Shown here piece by piece: positions 35,995 through 45,187 of a stretch of DNA of 64,000 bases; within the stretch, counting starts at the first letter, position 1, and every line of letters begins with the position of its first letter. The translations under genes were made by a program, and so were the position numbers. This stretch comes from Algoriphagus sp. (GTDB lineage: Bacteria > Bacteroidota > Bacteroidia > Cytophagales > Cyclobacteriaceae). The stretch lies in NCBI RefSeq assembly GCF_013373065.1, contig NZ_JABXIN010000011.1, positions 124,001-188,000 of the forward strand, in the 5' to 3' direction. Below the pieces are notes generated by a model. The model was not told where the DNA came from, ran no database searches, and worked only from the letters and a program-made list of their open reading frames with translations.

Positions 35995-36996
35995 TTATTC
36001 TTGAGGCGTTTTATTCCAAAAAAGACTGATTATCCCCATGATCAAAAAAGTTAAAGCCCAAGTGCCCCAATTCCCTCCAAATACTGCAGTCCAAAGTAAA
36101 AAGTACCAAAGCGGCCCAAGGAAAAAACCAATTAAAAACTTGAATGTAGAATAGAAAACATGGTCTTCAATTTTTGGTTTGATGACTAGCCAAATCCAGT
36201 ATAAGGGAAGATGAAATAGCTTCATTAATTTATTTGGAAGACTGGAAGGAGTATTAACCGTGTAGAGAACTTGGTGATTAAGAAGGTATGCGTCTACCGC
36301 TTCTTTTGAAGTTAAGTCAACTTCAGCATCAAGTAGTTTTTGCAATGTTTCTGGGTAGTTTTCATTGGGGATTTCAACAACCAAGCCCTTCAAATCTTTT
36401 TCCACTTTTTTGGTGAGTTTTCCAGATTGTGCTGGGGGCATATCCACTGGAATTGGTTTCCCAAAAGTTATTCTAACCAATGAACCCGAATGTTTATGAG
36501 CACTAAATTCAAGGGCTGTTGGAAGAATAACTGGCTCTAGTTCAGGATATTTTTCCTTCAAGCCAAAAGCCATTCGGGTAAAGCCTTTACTTAATGGCCG
36601 TACATTTCGGACATGACTATGACTTCCTTCAGCAAAAATGACAACCGTTCCATTTTTTTTTAAGACATCAAAAGTGGCCTCAAAAGTCTTTTGATTTTGA
36701 GTAATGGTTGAGAATCCATCGCGTACCCGATAAACAGGTAGCATTCGGATAAAGTGTAGGATTTTTGCAATGATCGGATTTTTAAAAACGGAAGCCCTTG
36801 TAAGAAACCAAGGGTTAAGTCTCGTATGCGTGGCAATCAGTAAGGGATCGATTAAAGCATTTTGATGATTAGCCACCAAAATGATAGGAACTCCTTTTGG
36901 GATATTCTCTTTTCCAGAGACATAAATTCTTCGATAGAAAAGGTGAAGAGCAATTTTTACTAAGATCCGTAAAATTCCATTAAATAAGTTTTTCAT
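35995..36996 (-). CDS. 1-acyl-glycerol-3-phosphate acyltransferase-like protein (PlsC domain)
   Basis: Membrane acyltransferase for glycerophospholipid synthesis or remodelling. The catalytic motif is NHQNALIDPLL, where His and Asp are five residues apart, as in yeast Gpt2/Sct1-type GPATs, rather than the four of classical PlsC. FAEGSHS stands in place of the usual EGTRS. Two C-terminal hydrophobic helices follow (LPLYWIWLVIKP and the last 50 residues). From ATG 36996 it has 333 residues. The start overlaps the stop of the BASS transporter by 4 nt (ATGA), so the pair is coupled. Confidence 0.83.
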   Translation of the reverse strand: MKNLFNGILRILVKIALHLFYRRIYVSGKENIPKGVPIILVANHQNALIDPLLIATHTRLNPWFLTRASVFKNPIIAKILHFIRMLPVYRVRDGFSTITQNQKTFEATFDVLKKNGTVVIFAEGSHSHVRNVRPLSKGFTRMAFGLKEKYPELEPVILPTALEFSAHKHSGSLVRITFGKPIPVDMPPAQSGKLTKKVEKDLKGLVVEIPNENYPETLQKLLDAEVDLTSKEAVDAYLLNHQVLYTVNTPSSLPNKLMKLFHLPLYWIWLVIKPKIEDHVFYSTFKFLIGFFLGPLWYFLLWTAVFGGNWGTWALTFLIMGIISLFWNKTPQE

Positions 36997-37895
36997 CGGT
37001 AATTTCTCCAAAAGGCGGCGATCGCCATTCCAGAAATCAAATGCCAAATACCCCAAAGGGCAGTAATAATGGCCATTCCTCCTAAACCTTCAAAATACGT
37101 GAAAATTAGAACCAAGCCCAAGCCTGAATTTTGAATACCAGTTTCAATACTCAGTGTTTTTGTATCAGGCAAAGGTAATTTAGCCAGCTTTGCGGTTAGG
37201 AAACCTGTTGCCAAAGCAACTGAATTATGGGCCAATACCCATCCAAAAATAAGGGTGATGTATTGTAGAAAGAGATCAAAATTCCCAGCAAAGGCCACCA
37301 CAACGAATCCCGCAAAGATCAAAATACTCAATGGTTGAAGTACCTTTTTTGCTTGATCAGCAAAATTTGAAAAAAAGGTTCTGGTAAGAATTCCCAAAAA
37401 AAGTGGAATTCCAAGGATCAAAATAATGGTCAAGAGGACATCCGAAATATCCAGGCTTATCGTACGTAGGAGTTGTTTACTCGCAGGATACTGACTTGCC
37501 CAAAAAGTAAAATTTAAGGGGGTAAGTAAGATAGATCCAATGGAAGAAAAACCTGTCAAACTTACGGATAAAGCAGTATTTCCCCTAGCTAAATTTGAGA
37601 GGAAGTTCGAAACGTTTCCTCCCGGACAGGCTGCCACTAAAAACATTCCCAAGGCTACAGAAGGGGGAGGATTCATTATCAAAATCAGGATCCAGGTAAA
37701 AAAAGGAAGCAATAAAAATTGGGCGAGAACTCCAAGAAGAAATGGTTTTGGATTTTTGAAAAGATAGGAGAAGTCTTTTAATCGTAAATCAAGTGCCACC
37801 CCATACATAATAAGCACCAAAGCCAAATTAAGTAAGAGTAAATCATCCGGTGAAAAATTTAATCGGACTTGGTCCAGTTCATGGGGAGATGTCAT
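36993..37895 (-). CDS. Bile acid:sodium symporter (BASS) family transporter
   Basis: Integral membrane transporter with about 9-10 hydrophobic segments and the family motif ACPGGNVSNFLSNLARGNTALS near 95-115 (key residues PGG, SNF, ARGN). It ends with SIETGIQNSGLGLVLI, the crossover motif. From ATG 37895 (MTSPHELDQVRL) it has 300 residues; the open frame starts five codons earlier at a TTG. Bacterial members import organic anions such as pyruvate, pantoate or steroids; the substrate here is unknown. It is coupled to the downstream acyltransferase. Confidence 0.85.
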   Translation of the reverse strand: MTSPHELDQVRLNFSPDDLLLLNLALVLIMYGVALDLRLKDFSYLFKNPKPFLLGVLAQFLLLPFFTWILILIMNPPPSVALGMFLVAACPGGNVSNFLSNLARGNTALSVSLTGFSSIGSILLTPLNFTFWASQYPASKQLLRTISLDISDVLLTIILILGIPLFLGILTRTFFSNFADQAKKVLQPLSILIFAGFVVVAFAGNFDLFLQYITLIFGWVLAHNSVALATGFLTAKLAKLPLPDTKTLSIETGIQNSGLGLVLIFTYFEGLGGMAIITALWGIWHLISGMAIAAFWRNYR

Positions 37896-37970
37896 CGGTC
37901 CAAAATTCAAGGGATTTTGGAAATTTCCAAAATAAAATCAAAAGTGTTTCGAAAATGCAAAGCCTTAATA

Positions 37971-37998
37971 AAAAAAAGACCCTCTGAGTGAGAGTCTT
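37971..37998 (-). terminator. Terminator downstream of YbjQ-like gene
   Basis: Imperfect stem aagaccctct / agagtctt around gag tg, with a minus-strand T-run; 12 nt past the stop. Confidence 0.55.
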
Positions 37999-38009
37999 GG
38001 ATGTTTATT

Positions 38010-38330
38010 TTAAAGTTTTTCGACTTTTACGGCAGTGCCGCTTGCGGTAACCATCAGCATGCCATCTCGAATAGTTTCGTAATCTAAATCAATTCCTACA
38101 ATTGCATTTGCTCCAAAACTTCTAGCCTGCATTTCCATTTCGGTCATCGCAGTTGCTTTTGCTTCGCGAAGTACTCGCTCATATGCAGCAGATCGCCCGC
38201 CAACAATATCTGTAATGCTTGCAAAGAAATCCTTAAAAACATTTGCACCGATGATTGTTTCTCCTGAAACTACCCCTAAATAGTCGTTGATTTTGTATCC
38301 TTCTAAAGAGTTTGTTGTGGTAATTAACAT
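38010..38330 (-). CDS. YbjQ/DUF74 family protein
   Basis: A 106-residue protein with the family pattern [20 protein letters not shown] at the start and [20 protein letters not shown] near 68-87. These small proteins form pentamers and are annotated as heavy-metal-binding, a claim with little experimental support. No metal-binding Cys or His cluster is seen here. It is monocistronic. Confidence 0.88.
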   Translation of the reverse strand: MLITTTNSLEGYKINDYLGVVSGETIIGANVFKDFFASITDIVGGRSAAYERVLREAKATAMTEMEMQARSFGANAIVGIDLDYETIRDGMLMVTASGTAVKVEKL

Positions 38331-38479
38331 GGTGTTTAAGTTAAGATTAGTGATAGGTGATAAGACGCCACTCCACTATAATTTGTTTCCAAAAGTGAAA
38401 ATTTTAAGTCCGATTTGAAAAAACAAAGGGAATTAGTCTCATAAGCTGTTGAAATTAATAAAATGAATTATCTTGAATT

Positions 38480-38986
38480 ATGGATTTGGGAAATATTGTT
38501 TACATCATAGCCATTCTGGCATATTTTATCTATCAGGTAACGCGTAGTAAAAGTAAAATGGAAGGTCCAGAGGTTCCTTCCGAGAATGATGCTCCTAGGC
38601 CTGAGCGGGGAGTAAGTTTTGAAGATCTATTGCGAGAAATTCGTGATGCTCAACAGGGCAAAAGGACTTCTGCTCCTGTAGAAAAACCCAAGCCCAAGCC
38701 ACAATTTGAACCTATCAGAGCACAAAAAGTCGAGCGTACTGTTTATAAGCCCCTCGAGGAAAATGATGATGAGATCAAATATTACCAAGGAGCCTTTGAA
38801 AATGTAGATCCTAGAAAGGCGAAAACTTCTGAAGGAATTCCAGAAATCCCAAAAACAGAAATAGAACGATTTGAGCAATATTCTGCTAAATCCAAGAAAA
38901 ACCCTTATGCACAGTTGCTAAAGGATAAAAGCTCCATAAAACAAGCCATCGTTTTAAAAGAGATTTTGGATAGAAAGCACTTTTAA
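38480..38986 (+). CDS. Hypothetical membrane-anchored protein
   Basis: A 168-residue protein with one N-terminal membrane helix (MDLGNIVYIIAILAYFIYQV). A charged, proline- and lysine-rich tail follows (EKPKPKPQFEPIRAQ), and a C-terminal helix SIKQAIVLKEILDRKHF that is typical of small Bacteroidota membrane-anchored proteins. No enzymatic motif is seen. It may scaffold something at the cytosolic membrane face; that is speculation. Confidence 0.72.
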   Translation: MDLGNIVYIIAILAYFIYQVTRSKSKMEGPEVPSENDAPRPERGVSFEDLLREIRDAQQGKRTSAPVEKPKPKPQFEPIRAQKVERTVYKPLEENDDEIKYYQGAFENVDPRKAKTSEGIPEIPKTEIERFEQYSAKSKKNPYAQLLKDKSSIKQAIVLKEILDRKHF

Positions 38987-39005
38987 AAACTGGGATTTAT
39001 CTCAA

Positions 39006-40589
39006 TTATTTCTTTTCAAACTTTCGAATCCAAATTTGACCCAGATCCATCTCCTCGACTTTCCTATAATTTTCTTTTAACCAAGTTTCAATTTTTTCTA
39101 CATCTTCTTCTTCTTTCGGATAAGCATGGTGATAGTATCGATAAATAAATACTTTCAGATGTTTCGGATTGGTTTGTTTAAGAACCTCTATCTCTTCGAT
39201 AGGAGTTAAGCGGTTTTGAGCTTCTTTTTGATCTGCTAACACTATTTCCCGGCTAAATACCAAAAAGTTGTTTGTTAGAATAGGAGTTTGATTGGAAGTA
39301 TTTTTAGCCTCCTCGTTCAGCTTTTGGACCAATAAGGGATATTCTTTCAGCTGTTTTTGGTATTGAATTACATAAATGGCTGGAACTATTAGTAAAATCA
39401 CCAAAAGCGCCTGTTTCCAAAAAGATGCCTTGATCCAAATTACGAGCACGAATCCAAAATGAAAAAAAGACATTTTTAAATCCCCTTGGTAAATACTGAC
39501 GATAGCTCCAAAAATTAACAAAAAAGTTAAAAGGCGCTTCCAAAACAAGGAGGCCACCCATAGCTTCCAACTACTTCCTATTAAGAAGGAGAGGAGAGGA
39601 ATTAAAATAATTAAATGTCTGGGGTTCAAATAAATAGGGTTGTATACTTCAAGTGTAGAAGTCATAAACCAAAAACCTAATAAAAGACATAAAAAGGCAA
39701 GGGAAAACTCCTGTAGTCCTCTTCTAGAGTCTTGGAGTCCAGCAACTATTCCCGGTAAGGCAAAAACAATCCAAGGCCAGTAAGCCCGTTCTATAAATGT
39801 TAAAATGGGGAGGTAAGTAATCCGCTGAACTATACGTGCCCAACCCTTGTCGGCATAAGTGAACTCCGAAATATAATGACCTGCATTAATGGATTGGATG
39901 CGGTAAAGTGGATCTCCAAATTTTAACCAAAAATACCCTAGGTAAGCCGATAGTAGGATTATCCCTGTGAGAATTAAGGAAAAGTAAAAATTTTGATTTA
40001 GGTCTTTTCTTTTTAGATCCATGAAAAATAGGATCAATGGAAATAATGCTAATAAAACCATGGTTTCTTTTGTGACCATTCCTATAAAGAATGCCAGGCT
40101 CATCAAAATCCCACTGCTAATTCCTTGTTTTTTACGCCTAACACTTGCCCAAGCCACTAGGGAAACACATAATACCAATAAGGTGTCGGGATATACTTTT
40201 GTGATGAAATGAAGGAAATAGACCGGAGTTATAAACCAAAGTGAAAAAATCCAAGATTCCTTTCTATCCGTAATTAGCGAAATAATTAATAGATAAGATG
40301 ATAGGATATATAGAAGTGAACTTAAAGAGGCTAATTGCGGATTCATTCCGAACAAATTGATGAGTAATCCAGCAGGAATATATGCTCCCCAGCGACTTGA
40401 AAAATGATAGTCATTAACTTCCATTTCTCCATTCCAAAAATCCCTTCCAGCCAATAAGTAATAAACGTCATCGCTAAAGGTGATTCCATCAAATCCAAAC
40501 AACCAATAGAGGAATAAAAAAAGAAGGCTAGCAAGCGCTATTCTATTTTTTGAAATAATTGTCGAAGGAGGTAATGATAAATCCGCCAT
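39006..40589 (-). CDS. GT39/ArnT-like membrane glycosyltransferase
   Basis: Polytopic membrane protein of 527 residues from ATG 40589. It has about 11-12 hydrophobic helices. The first periplasmic loop carries an acidic pair (ITFSDDVYYLLAGRDFWNG), the metal/catalytic signature of the PMT/GT39 and ArnT (GT83) superfamily, and a soluble C-terminal part follows. These enzymes move sugars from polyprenyl phosphate to proteins or lipids in the periplasm. The specific donor and acceptor are unknown. The open frame starts three codons earlier at a TTG. Confidence 0.75.
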   Translation of the reverse strand: MADLSLPPSTIISKNRIALASLLFLFLYWLFGFDGITFSDDVYYLLAGRDFWNGEMEVNDYHFSSRWGAYIPAGLLINLFGMNPQLASLSSLLYILSSYLLIISLITDRKESWIFSLWFITPVYFLHFITKVYPDTLLVLCVSLVAWASVRRKKQGISSGILMSLAFFIGMVTKETMVLLALFPLILFFMDLKRKDLNQNFYFSLILTGIILLSAYLGYFWLKFGDPLYRIQSINAGHYISEFTYADKGWARIVQRITYLPILTFIERAYWPWIVFALPGIVAGLQDSRRGLQEFSLAFLCLLLGFWFMTSTLEVYNPIYLNPRHLIILIPLLSFLIGSSWKLWVASLFWKRLLTFLLIFGAIVSIYQGDLKMSFFHFGFVLVIWIKASFWKQALLVILLIVPAIYVIQYQKQLKEYPLLVQKLNEEAKNTSNQTPILTNNFLVFSREIVLADQKEAQNRLTPIEEIEVLKQTNPKHLKVFIYRYYHHAYPKEEEDVEKIETWLKENYRKVEEMDLGQIWIRKFEKK

Positions 40590-40689
40590 TGAAAACAAAA
40601 ATAAAGGATTTAATTCCTGGAGGGATTTTGGATCACTTTTTTATTTTGACAGTTTATGACAAAAACCTTTAGATTTTGGGTCAAAAATT

Positions 40690-40697
40690 TACCTTTG
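40690..40697 (+). promoter_or_regulatory. Bacteroidota -7 box upstream of WYL regulator
   Basis: TACCTTTG matches TAnnTTTG, 23 nt before ATG 40720. No well-spaced -33 element is seen. Confidence 0.5.
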
Positions 40698-40719
40698 GTT
40701 TCCTTTAACCTTTTCAAAA

Positions 40720-41631
40720 ATGGCACAATCCGGAAAAATCGAACAACAGAAAATCCTTCGTGTTTTTAAATTAATAAATCTTTTACGTGGAAATGTGGGA
40801 AAGACTGTTCATCGTTTAGCTGAACTTTTAGAAACGGATGCTAGAACGATTTATCGTTATTTCAAATTGTTGGAAGCTTTAGGTTTTCGAGTTGAAAAGG
40901 AATTTAGTAAATACAAACTTGCGGAATATCCGGGCTCTTTAGATACACTCAACTATGCTACTTTTTCACCTGAAGAAAGCCAATGGCTAAAGGAGATTAT
41001 TGAATCGAAAGGGAAGAAAAACTTACTCAAGGACTCGGTTTTGCAAAAACTTAAGTTGCGGTCAGAACTTCGGGAGGGTACGGATGAGTTGTTTAAAGCC
41101 AATATGGGGCGCTTTATAGATGAAATTGGAAAAGCGATTGAAGATCAAAAGCAGGTTTGGCTCAAAGAATATTACTCCTTGCATAGTGACTCTGTAAGTG
41201 ACCGTCTTATAGAGCCGGTAGCATTTTCTAAGAATTATGAATTGATTCATGGATTCGAGCCAGAGAGTAATTCCATGAAGGTCTTTAAAATCGAGCGGAT
41301 AGGAGAGGTTGTCATTTCCAAAGAAGATTGGAAGTTTTCCAAAAAACACCAGGTACCGGAAGAGTCATTTTTCGGCTATACAGGTAAGAAACGTTTTCAT
41401 GTACGGCTGAAACTTAGCAAAAAGGCCTATCAATTGATGCTTGAAGAACATCCCAATGCACGTCCCTTTATGAAAGTAGAAAATAGAAATCACTATTACT
41501 TTGAAGGGGATATTCCTCAGCTTCCCGGCCTGGGAAGGTTTATTCTTGGGCTTCCTGGTGAAATTCGGGTTGAACAGGGGGAAGAAATGAAGGAATATTT
41601 AGCAGCGCAATTAGCTAAGGCAGCCTATTAA
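40720..41631 (+). CDS. HTH and WYL-domain transcriptional regulator
   Basis: A 303-residue regulator. The N-terminal helix-turn-helix resembles HTH_11 (TVHRLAELLETDARTIYRYFKLLEALGF near 28-55; key residues TDARTIYRY). A WYL-type ligand-binding domain lies near 130-230 (LIEPVAFSKNYELIHGF, where YELIHGF stands for the WYLxAY motif). A C-terminal extension follows. Such proteins sense nucleotides or DNA and often control stress or defence loci, but no such locus is next to it here. Confidence 0.83.
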   Translation: MAQSGKIEQQKILRVFKLINLLRGNVGKTVHRLAELLETDARTIYRYFKLLEALGFRVEKEFSKYKLAEYPGSLDTLNYATFSPEESQWLKEIIESKGKKNLLKDSVLQKLKLRSELREGTDELFKANMGRFIDEIGKAIEDQKQVWLKEYYSLHSDSVSDRLIEPVAFSKNYELIHGFEPESNSMKVFKIERIGEVVISKEDWKFSKKHQVPEESFFGYTGKKRFHVRLKLSKKAYQLMLEEHPNARPFMKVENRNHYYFEGDIPQLPGLGRFILGLPGEIRVEQGEEMKEYLAAQLAKAAY

Positions 41632-41633
41632 TT

Positions 41634-41668
41634 AAAAAAAAACCGGTGATCATTCACCGGCTTTTCTG
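41634..41668. terminator. Bidirectional terminator
   Basis: Stem ccggtga / tcaccgg around tcat (41643-41660), A-run left and T-run right, between convergent genes. Confidence 0.85.
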
Positions 41669-41669
41669 T

Positions 41670-43772
41670 TTAAAACATTTTTTGGATTTCATCAATCTTG
41701 GAAGACAAGTCTAAAATTGCTTCCGCATAACGTTCATCCCATTCTTCCAGTTTTTCTGTCCGATTTATAGCGACCTCATATTGTATACCAGGTAAAATCC
41801 AGGATGCGTAACCAGAGAAGGGATCATTACACACGTACAGTGATTTGTACCAATCCCCATAATACATCCCTTTTGGATCAATCCAACTTTTTTCCAAATT
41901 GATCAATTGCTGGTTAATTATTTTGATTTTATCATCGGATAGATTTCCGGAAGACAAAGCCTTATCAATCGATTCTTTATAGGCAGTGGAGCTTTGTTCT
42001 AATTTTACTAATGCCTGATTTACTTGGTCAAATTCTTTAAAGTCAGGAGAAATAGTTTGTACGTTTTTTACTGCCTGCTCAAAATGACCTTTTAAATCTT
42101 GGGCATACCGAGGCACATCGTAGGGAATTATCTCAGCATTAGCCATTCGAAGTGTTACAAGCCCAAATAATTGAGCGACTGCACCACCCATTTTAAAACT
42201 TGGATCTACAAATCGGCTATAGTAATTAAAATTATCATAATTGGAATGATAAGCCGTAGTACCTCCTGCGCCACCGCTTAAGCTCGGCACGCCAACATGC
42301 ATGTAAAATGCGATGTGGTCTGATCCTCCTCCTAAATTTCCAATTCCTGGTTCTTCATTGTTTCCAGCCCAAACCTCAAAAACGGTTTTTGCAGAATCTG
42401 GATACATGACTTCTTGGGATGCATCAATGATCAATTTTTTAAGGGTAGGAGCTGCTGAAGCACCAAAATTTCTTCCAGAAACTCCACCATCAAAATTCAT
42501 GTAAGCAACCGCTTTGGCGCTTAGTTCATCCCGAAGATGTTCAACCCATTCTGTAGAGCCAATCACTCCTTGTTCCTCCGCATCCCAATGTCCAATGAGG
42601 ATGGATCGTTCAGGTTGAATTCCTTCCTTTACTAATTTTCCCAATGCTTCAGCCAATGTCAAAAGCATCGCTGTACCTGAGTTTGGATCAGTCGCCCCAA
42701 AACTCCAGGCATCAAAATGAGATCCTAGAATAATCCATTCATCTGGATATTTTGATCCTTTAAATGTCCCAATGACATTATTCGCACGGATAAAGTTCAC
42801 AGGCTGATCAACCATCACACGAACTTTGAGATCCTTGCCTCCCTCAATTTTATAATCAAAAGGTAATCCTCCTTGCCACTCTTCAGGAACAGGTTGTCCT
42901 TCCATTCTTGACAAAATTTCTTCAGCTGCTCCGTAACCAATAGGGGTTACAGGTATGCTGTGAAATGCCACGTCCGATGGATCCAATCTTTCGACTTGAG
43001 TTGGACCATCTAAAGGAAGCGCAGGCTCATAAGGAGTAAGAGGATCTCCTGTCCAATCCAGGGTGAGCATAGAACCTCGCTGTATCGTTGTCTCATTATA
43101 ATATGGTCCATTCGGGTAAACTTCTCCTTTGGTATAGCCATTGTCTTTAGGATCTGTGTAGACTACCAAACCAATAGCACCATGTTGTTCAGCAAATTTT
43201 GCCTTAAAACCCCGGAAATTACCTCCATAACGGGCAATAACTACTTTCCCTTTTAGATCTATGCCCATTTCCTCCAGTTTCTGGAAGTCTTCTCTTCTTC
43301 CGTAATTGGCATAAACTACCTCTGCGGTGACATCACCACTACCAGAGTAGGCATTAAAACCTAAATGAAGACGATCGTCTGCACTGAAGGGATCTTCTTC
43401 CAAGACTTTTTCCTGCTGGGAAAGCTTCATTTGAATGGGAGAAACGATTTCCAATTCGGATTTCCCTGGGTCATTTGGCAAATAAACATCATAGGGGTAC
43501 AGTTTGACGTCCATTCCTGCATCCTCCATGATTTTTTTCATGTATTGCTGAACCAGTTCGTTTTCAGGCGTTCCTGCTATGTGTGGATTTTTGGTTAACT
43601 CTTGCAAATGAACCTTGAATCGGTCATAATCAACAGATTCAAGGAATCGGGTTTCAATAGATTTTTCTTTGTCTTGATTTTTTTGGAAAAATCCATCTTG
43701 TGCGAATACTGGCTGTAGGACGGATCCCAAACAAAAAGTAAAAAGCACGAAAGCTCTAATAATTTTCTTCAT
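41670..43772 (-). CDS. Exported M28 peptidase, glutamate carboxypeptidase II-like
   Basis: Zinc exopeptidase with the domain plan of PSMA/GCPII. It has a signal peptide, a split N-terminal region, a PA (protease-associated) domain near 130-330, the M28 catalytic domain (GSHFDAWSFGATDPNSG, WDAEEQGVIGS, NFDGGVSG, AYHSNYDNF, giving His/Asp/Glu/Asp/His ligands), and a C-terminal helical dimerisation domain. From ATG 43772 it has 700 residues. It probably removes C-terminal Glu or other residues from peptides in the periplasm. It lies downstream of the amidohydrolase operon, separated by a hairpin. Confidence 0.9.
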   Translation of the reverse strand: MKKIIRAFVLFTFCLGSVLQPVFAQDGFFQKNQDKEKSIETRFLESVDYDRFKVHLQELTKNPHIAGTPENELVQQYMKKIMEDAGMDVKLYPYDVYLPNDPGKSELEIVSPIQMKLSQQEKVLEEDPFSADDRLHLGFNAYSGSGDVTAEVVYANYGRREDFQKLEEMGIDLKGKVVIARYGGNFRGFKAKFAEQHGAIGLVVYTDPKDNGYTKGEVYPNGPYYNETTIQRGSMLTLDWTGDPLTPYEPALPLDGPTQVERLDPSDVAFHSIPVTPIGYGAAEEILSRMEGQPVPEEWQGGLPFDYKIEGGKDLKVRVMVDQPVNFIRANNVIGTFKGSKYPDEWIILGSHFDAWSFGATDPNSGTAMLLTLAEALGKLVKEGIQPERSILIGHWDAEEQGVIGSTEWVEHLRDELSAKAVAYMNFDGGVSGRNFGASAAPTLKKLIIDASQEVMYPDSAKTVFEVWAGNNEEPGIGNLGGGSDHIAFYMHVGVPSLSGGAGGTTAYHSNYDNFNYYSRFVDPSFKMGGAVAQLFGLVTLRMANAEIIPYDVPRYAQDLKGHFEQAVKNVQTISPDFKEFDQVNQALVKLEQSSTAYKESIDKALSSGNLSDDKIKIINQQLINLEKSWIDPKGMYYGDWYKSLYVCNDPFSGYASWILPGIQYEVAINRTEKLEEWDERYAEAILDLSSKIDEIQKMF

Positions 43773-43816
43773 AGGGTTACCAATAAGAGGGCTGATATTT
43801 TCAATAGTGTATAAAT

Positions 43817-43852
43817 AAAAAACCACAAGCCAATTTACATTAGCTTGTGGTT
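43817..43852 (-). terminator. Terminator after the amidohydrolase operon
   Basis: Stem aaccacaagc / gcttgtggtt with a 12-nt loop and a minus-strand T-run; 16 nt past the last amidohydrolase stop. Confidence 0.8.
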
Positions 43853-43867
43853 TAATTAACGATTAGA

Positions 43868-45169
43868 TCAATTCGTTTTTAAACCTGGGCTTCGATCCAA
43901 GAACTCTTGATACAATCGAATATGTCTGTTGCTAAGTGGAATTCGGAATCCATTGATAAATACATGCATAATTTGTGCACGTGTTTCAAATGGGTCGTCA
44001 GTAGCAACAATCAAGTTTGCAATTTTACCTTCTTCAATTGATCCTAATTGATCCTGCAAACCAAAGATTTCAGCTGGATTGATCGTAACTGCCTTCCAAG
44101 CTTCCTCTTTTCCCATGCCATATGCAGCTGCGAATGCCGCATGGAATGGAAGATTTCTTACGTTCTCAGACTCGTTTGTTCTCAAGGCTACTTTCACTCC
44201 GGCTTTTGCCATTTTTCCTGCATTTGAATAGGCCGCATCATAACGATCTGACTCTCGGGAAGGCAAATCCTGAACCGGTCCAGTGATTACAGGGATTTTG
44301 GATTTTGCTATTTCATCAGCTACTCTCCAACCTTCTTTTACTCCAGAGAAAATGAAGCGAGCATTTTTTCCTTCCGTCCATTTGATGGCATTTTGGATAT
44401 CAGAAGCTGCGTTGACCTCAATAATTAAAGCCAATTCACCTGAAACAACTTTTGCCAGCTGCGCGATCTCAGGGTAATATTCCAATTCCGCACCTTTGCT
44501 AATTAACTCATTGTAGGAAATTGCTTTTTCCCAAAGTTCGTTAGCATCCTTTAAGGCTTTTTCATTGTCCTTTTTGATATCATCATCAGAACGTCTGTCC
44601 CATCTACCTCTTCGGGCAGAACTTGGGAAATTCATGACTACACCTTTAAAACCAGCAAACATTTGATCTGGGGTATAGCCAACCAAATTGATCAATGCGG
44701 CAGTACCCGAAAACAATCCTCCCTGCGGAACCGCCAAAGTGGTTGTAACCCCTGAAACACGAGTTACAGGGATTGCCTCTGAATTCGGATTAACAGCAGT
44801 AAGAGCTTGCATATTCGGTGTGACATTTCCAATTTCTTGATAATCTACAGTCTCAGGCACAGAATTTACTTCTACCAAACCGAGTGTAGTACCACTATCA
44901 ATCATCCCAGGATAGATCACCAATCCGGAACAATCTATTTCTTCCGCACCATCAGCAGTAAGGTTAGAACCCATTTTGGCAATTTTTCCATCTTCAATTA
45001 AGATAGATGTATTGGCCATAACGCCTTTTGTGATAGTATGGACTGTTGCATTTTTCAACAGAAATTTTCCTCCTTGGGGCTTAATGAATTCCCCATCGAT
45101 TTGCGCCCACGAAAGGATAGGTAGGAGCGCAATTAGGAAGGTTAAAAAGGTTTTATTGAATCTTTTCAT
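43868..45169 (-). CDS. Exported amidohydrolase-fold protein lacking metal ligands
   Basis: Third gene of a three-gene operon, 433 residues with a signal peptide ending in SWAQ. The fold is recognisable from the beta-sandwich and barrel starts (FLLKNATVHTITKG, IYPGMIDSG) and from the C-terminal NPAEIFGLQDQLGSIEEGKIANLIV. The HxH metal motif is replaced by GTT (residues 93-95). The later His positions are lost as well (IIEVNAASD where the middle gene has IIHCHSYRAD; IFSGVKEGW where it has VFQHTNEGF). It is probably non-catalytic, perhaps a partner subunit of its neighbour. Confidence 0.83.
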   Translation of the reverse strand: MKRFNKTFLTFLIALLPILSWAQIDGEFIKPQGGKFLLKNATVHTITKGVMANTSILIEDGKIAKMGSNLTADGAEEIDCSGLVIYPGMIDSGTTLGLVEVNSVPETVDYQEIGNVTPNMQALTAVNPNSEAIPVTRVSGVTTTLAVPQGGLFSGTAALINLVGYTPDQMFAGFKGVVMNFPSSARRGRWDRRSDDDIKKDNEKALKDANELWEKAISYNELISKGAELEYYPEIAQLAKVVSGELALIIEVNAASDIQNAIKWTEGKNARFIFSGVKEGWRVADEIAKSKIPVITGPVQDLPSRESDRYDAAYSNAGKMAKAGVKVALRTNESENVRNLPFHAAFAAAYGMGKEEAWKAVTINPAEIFGLQDQLGSIEEGKIANLIVATDDPFETRAQIMHVFINGFRIPLSNRHIRLYQEFLDRSPGLKTN

Positions 45170-45187
45170 AACTTCTTTTTTTGGGGA

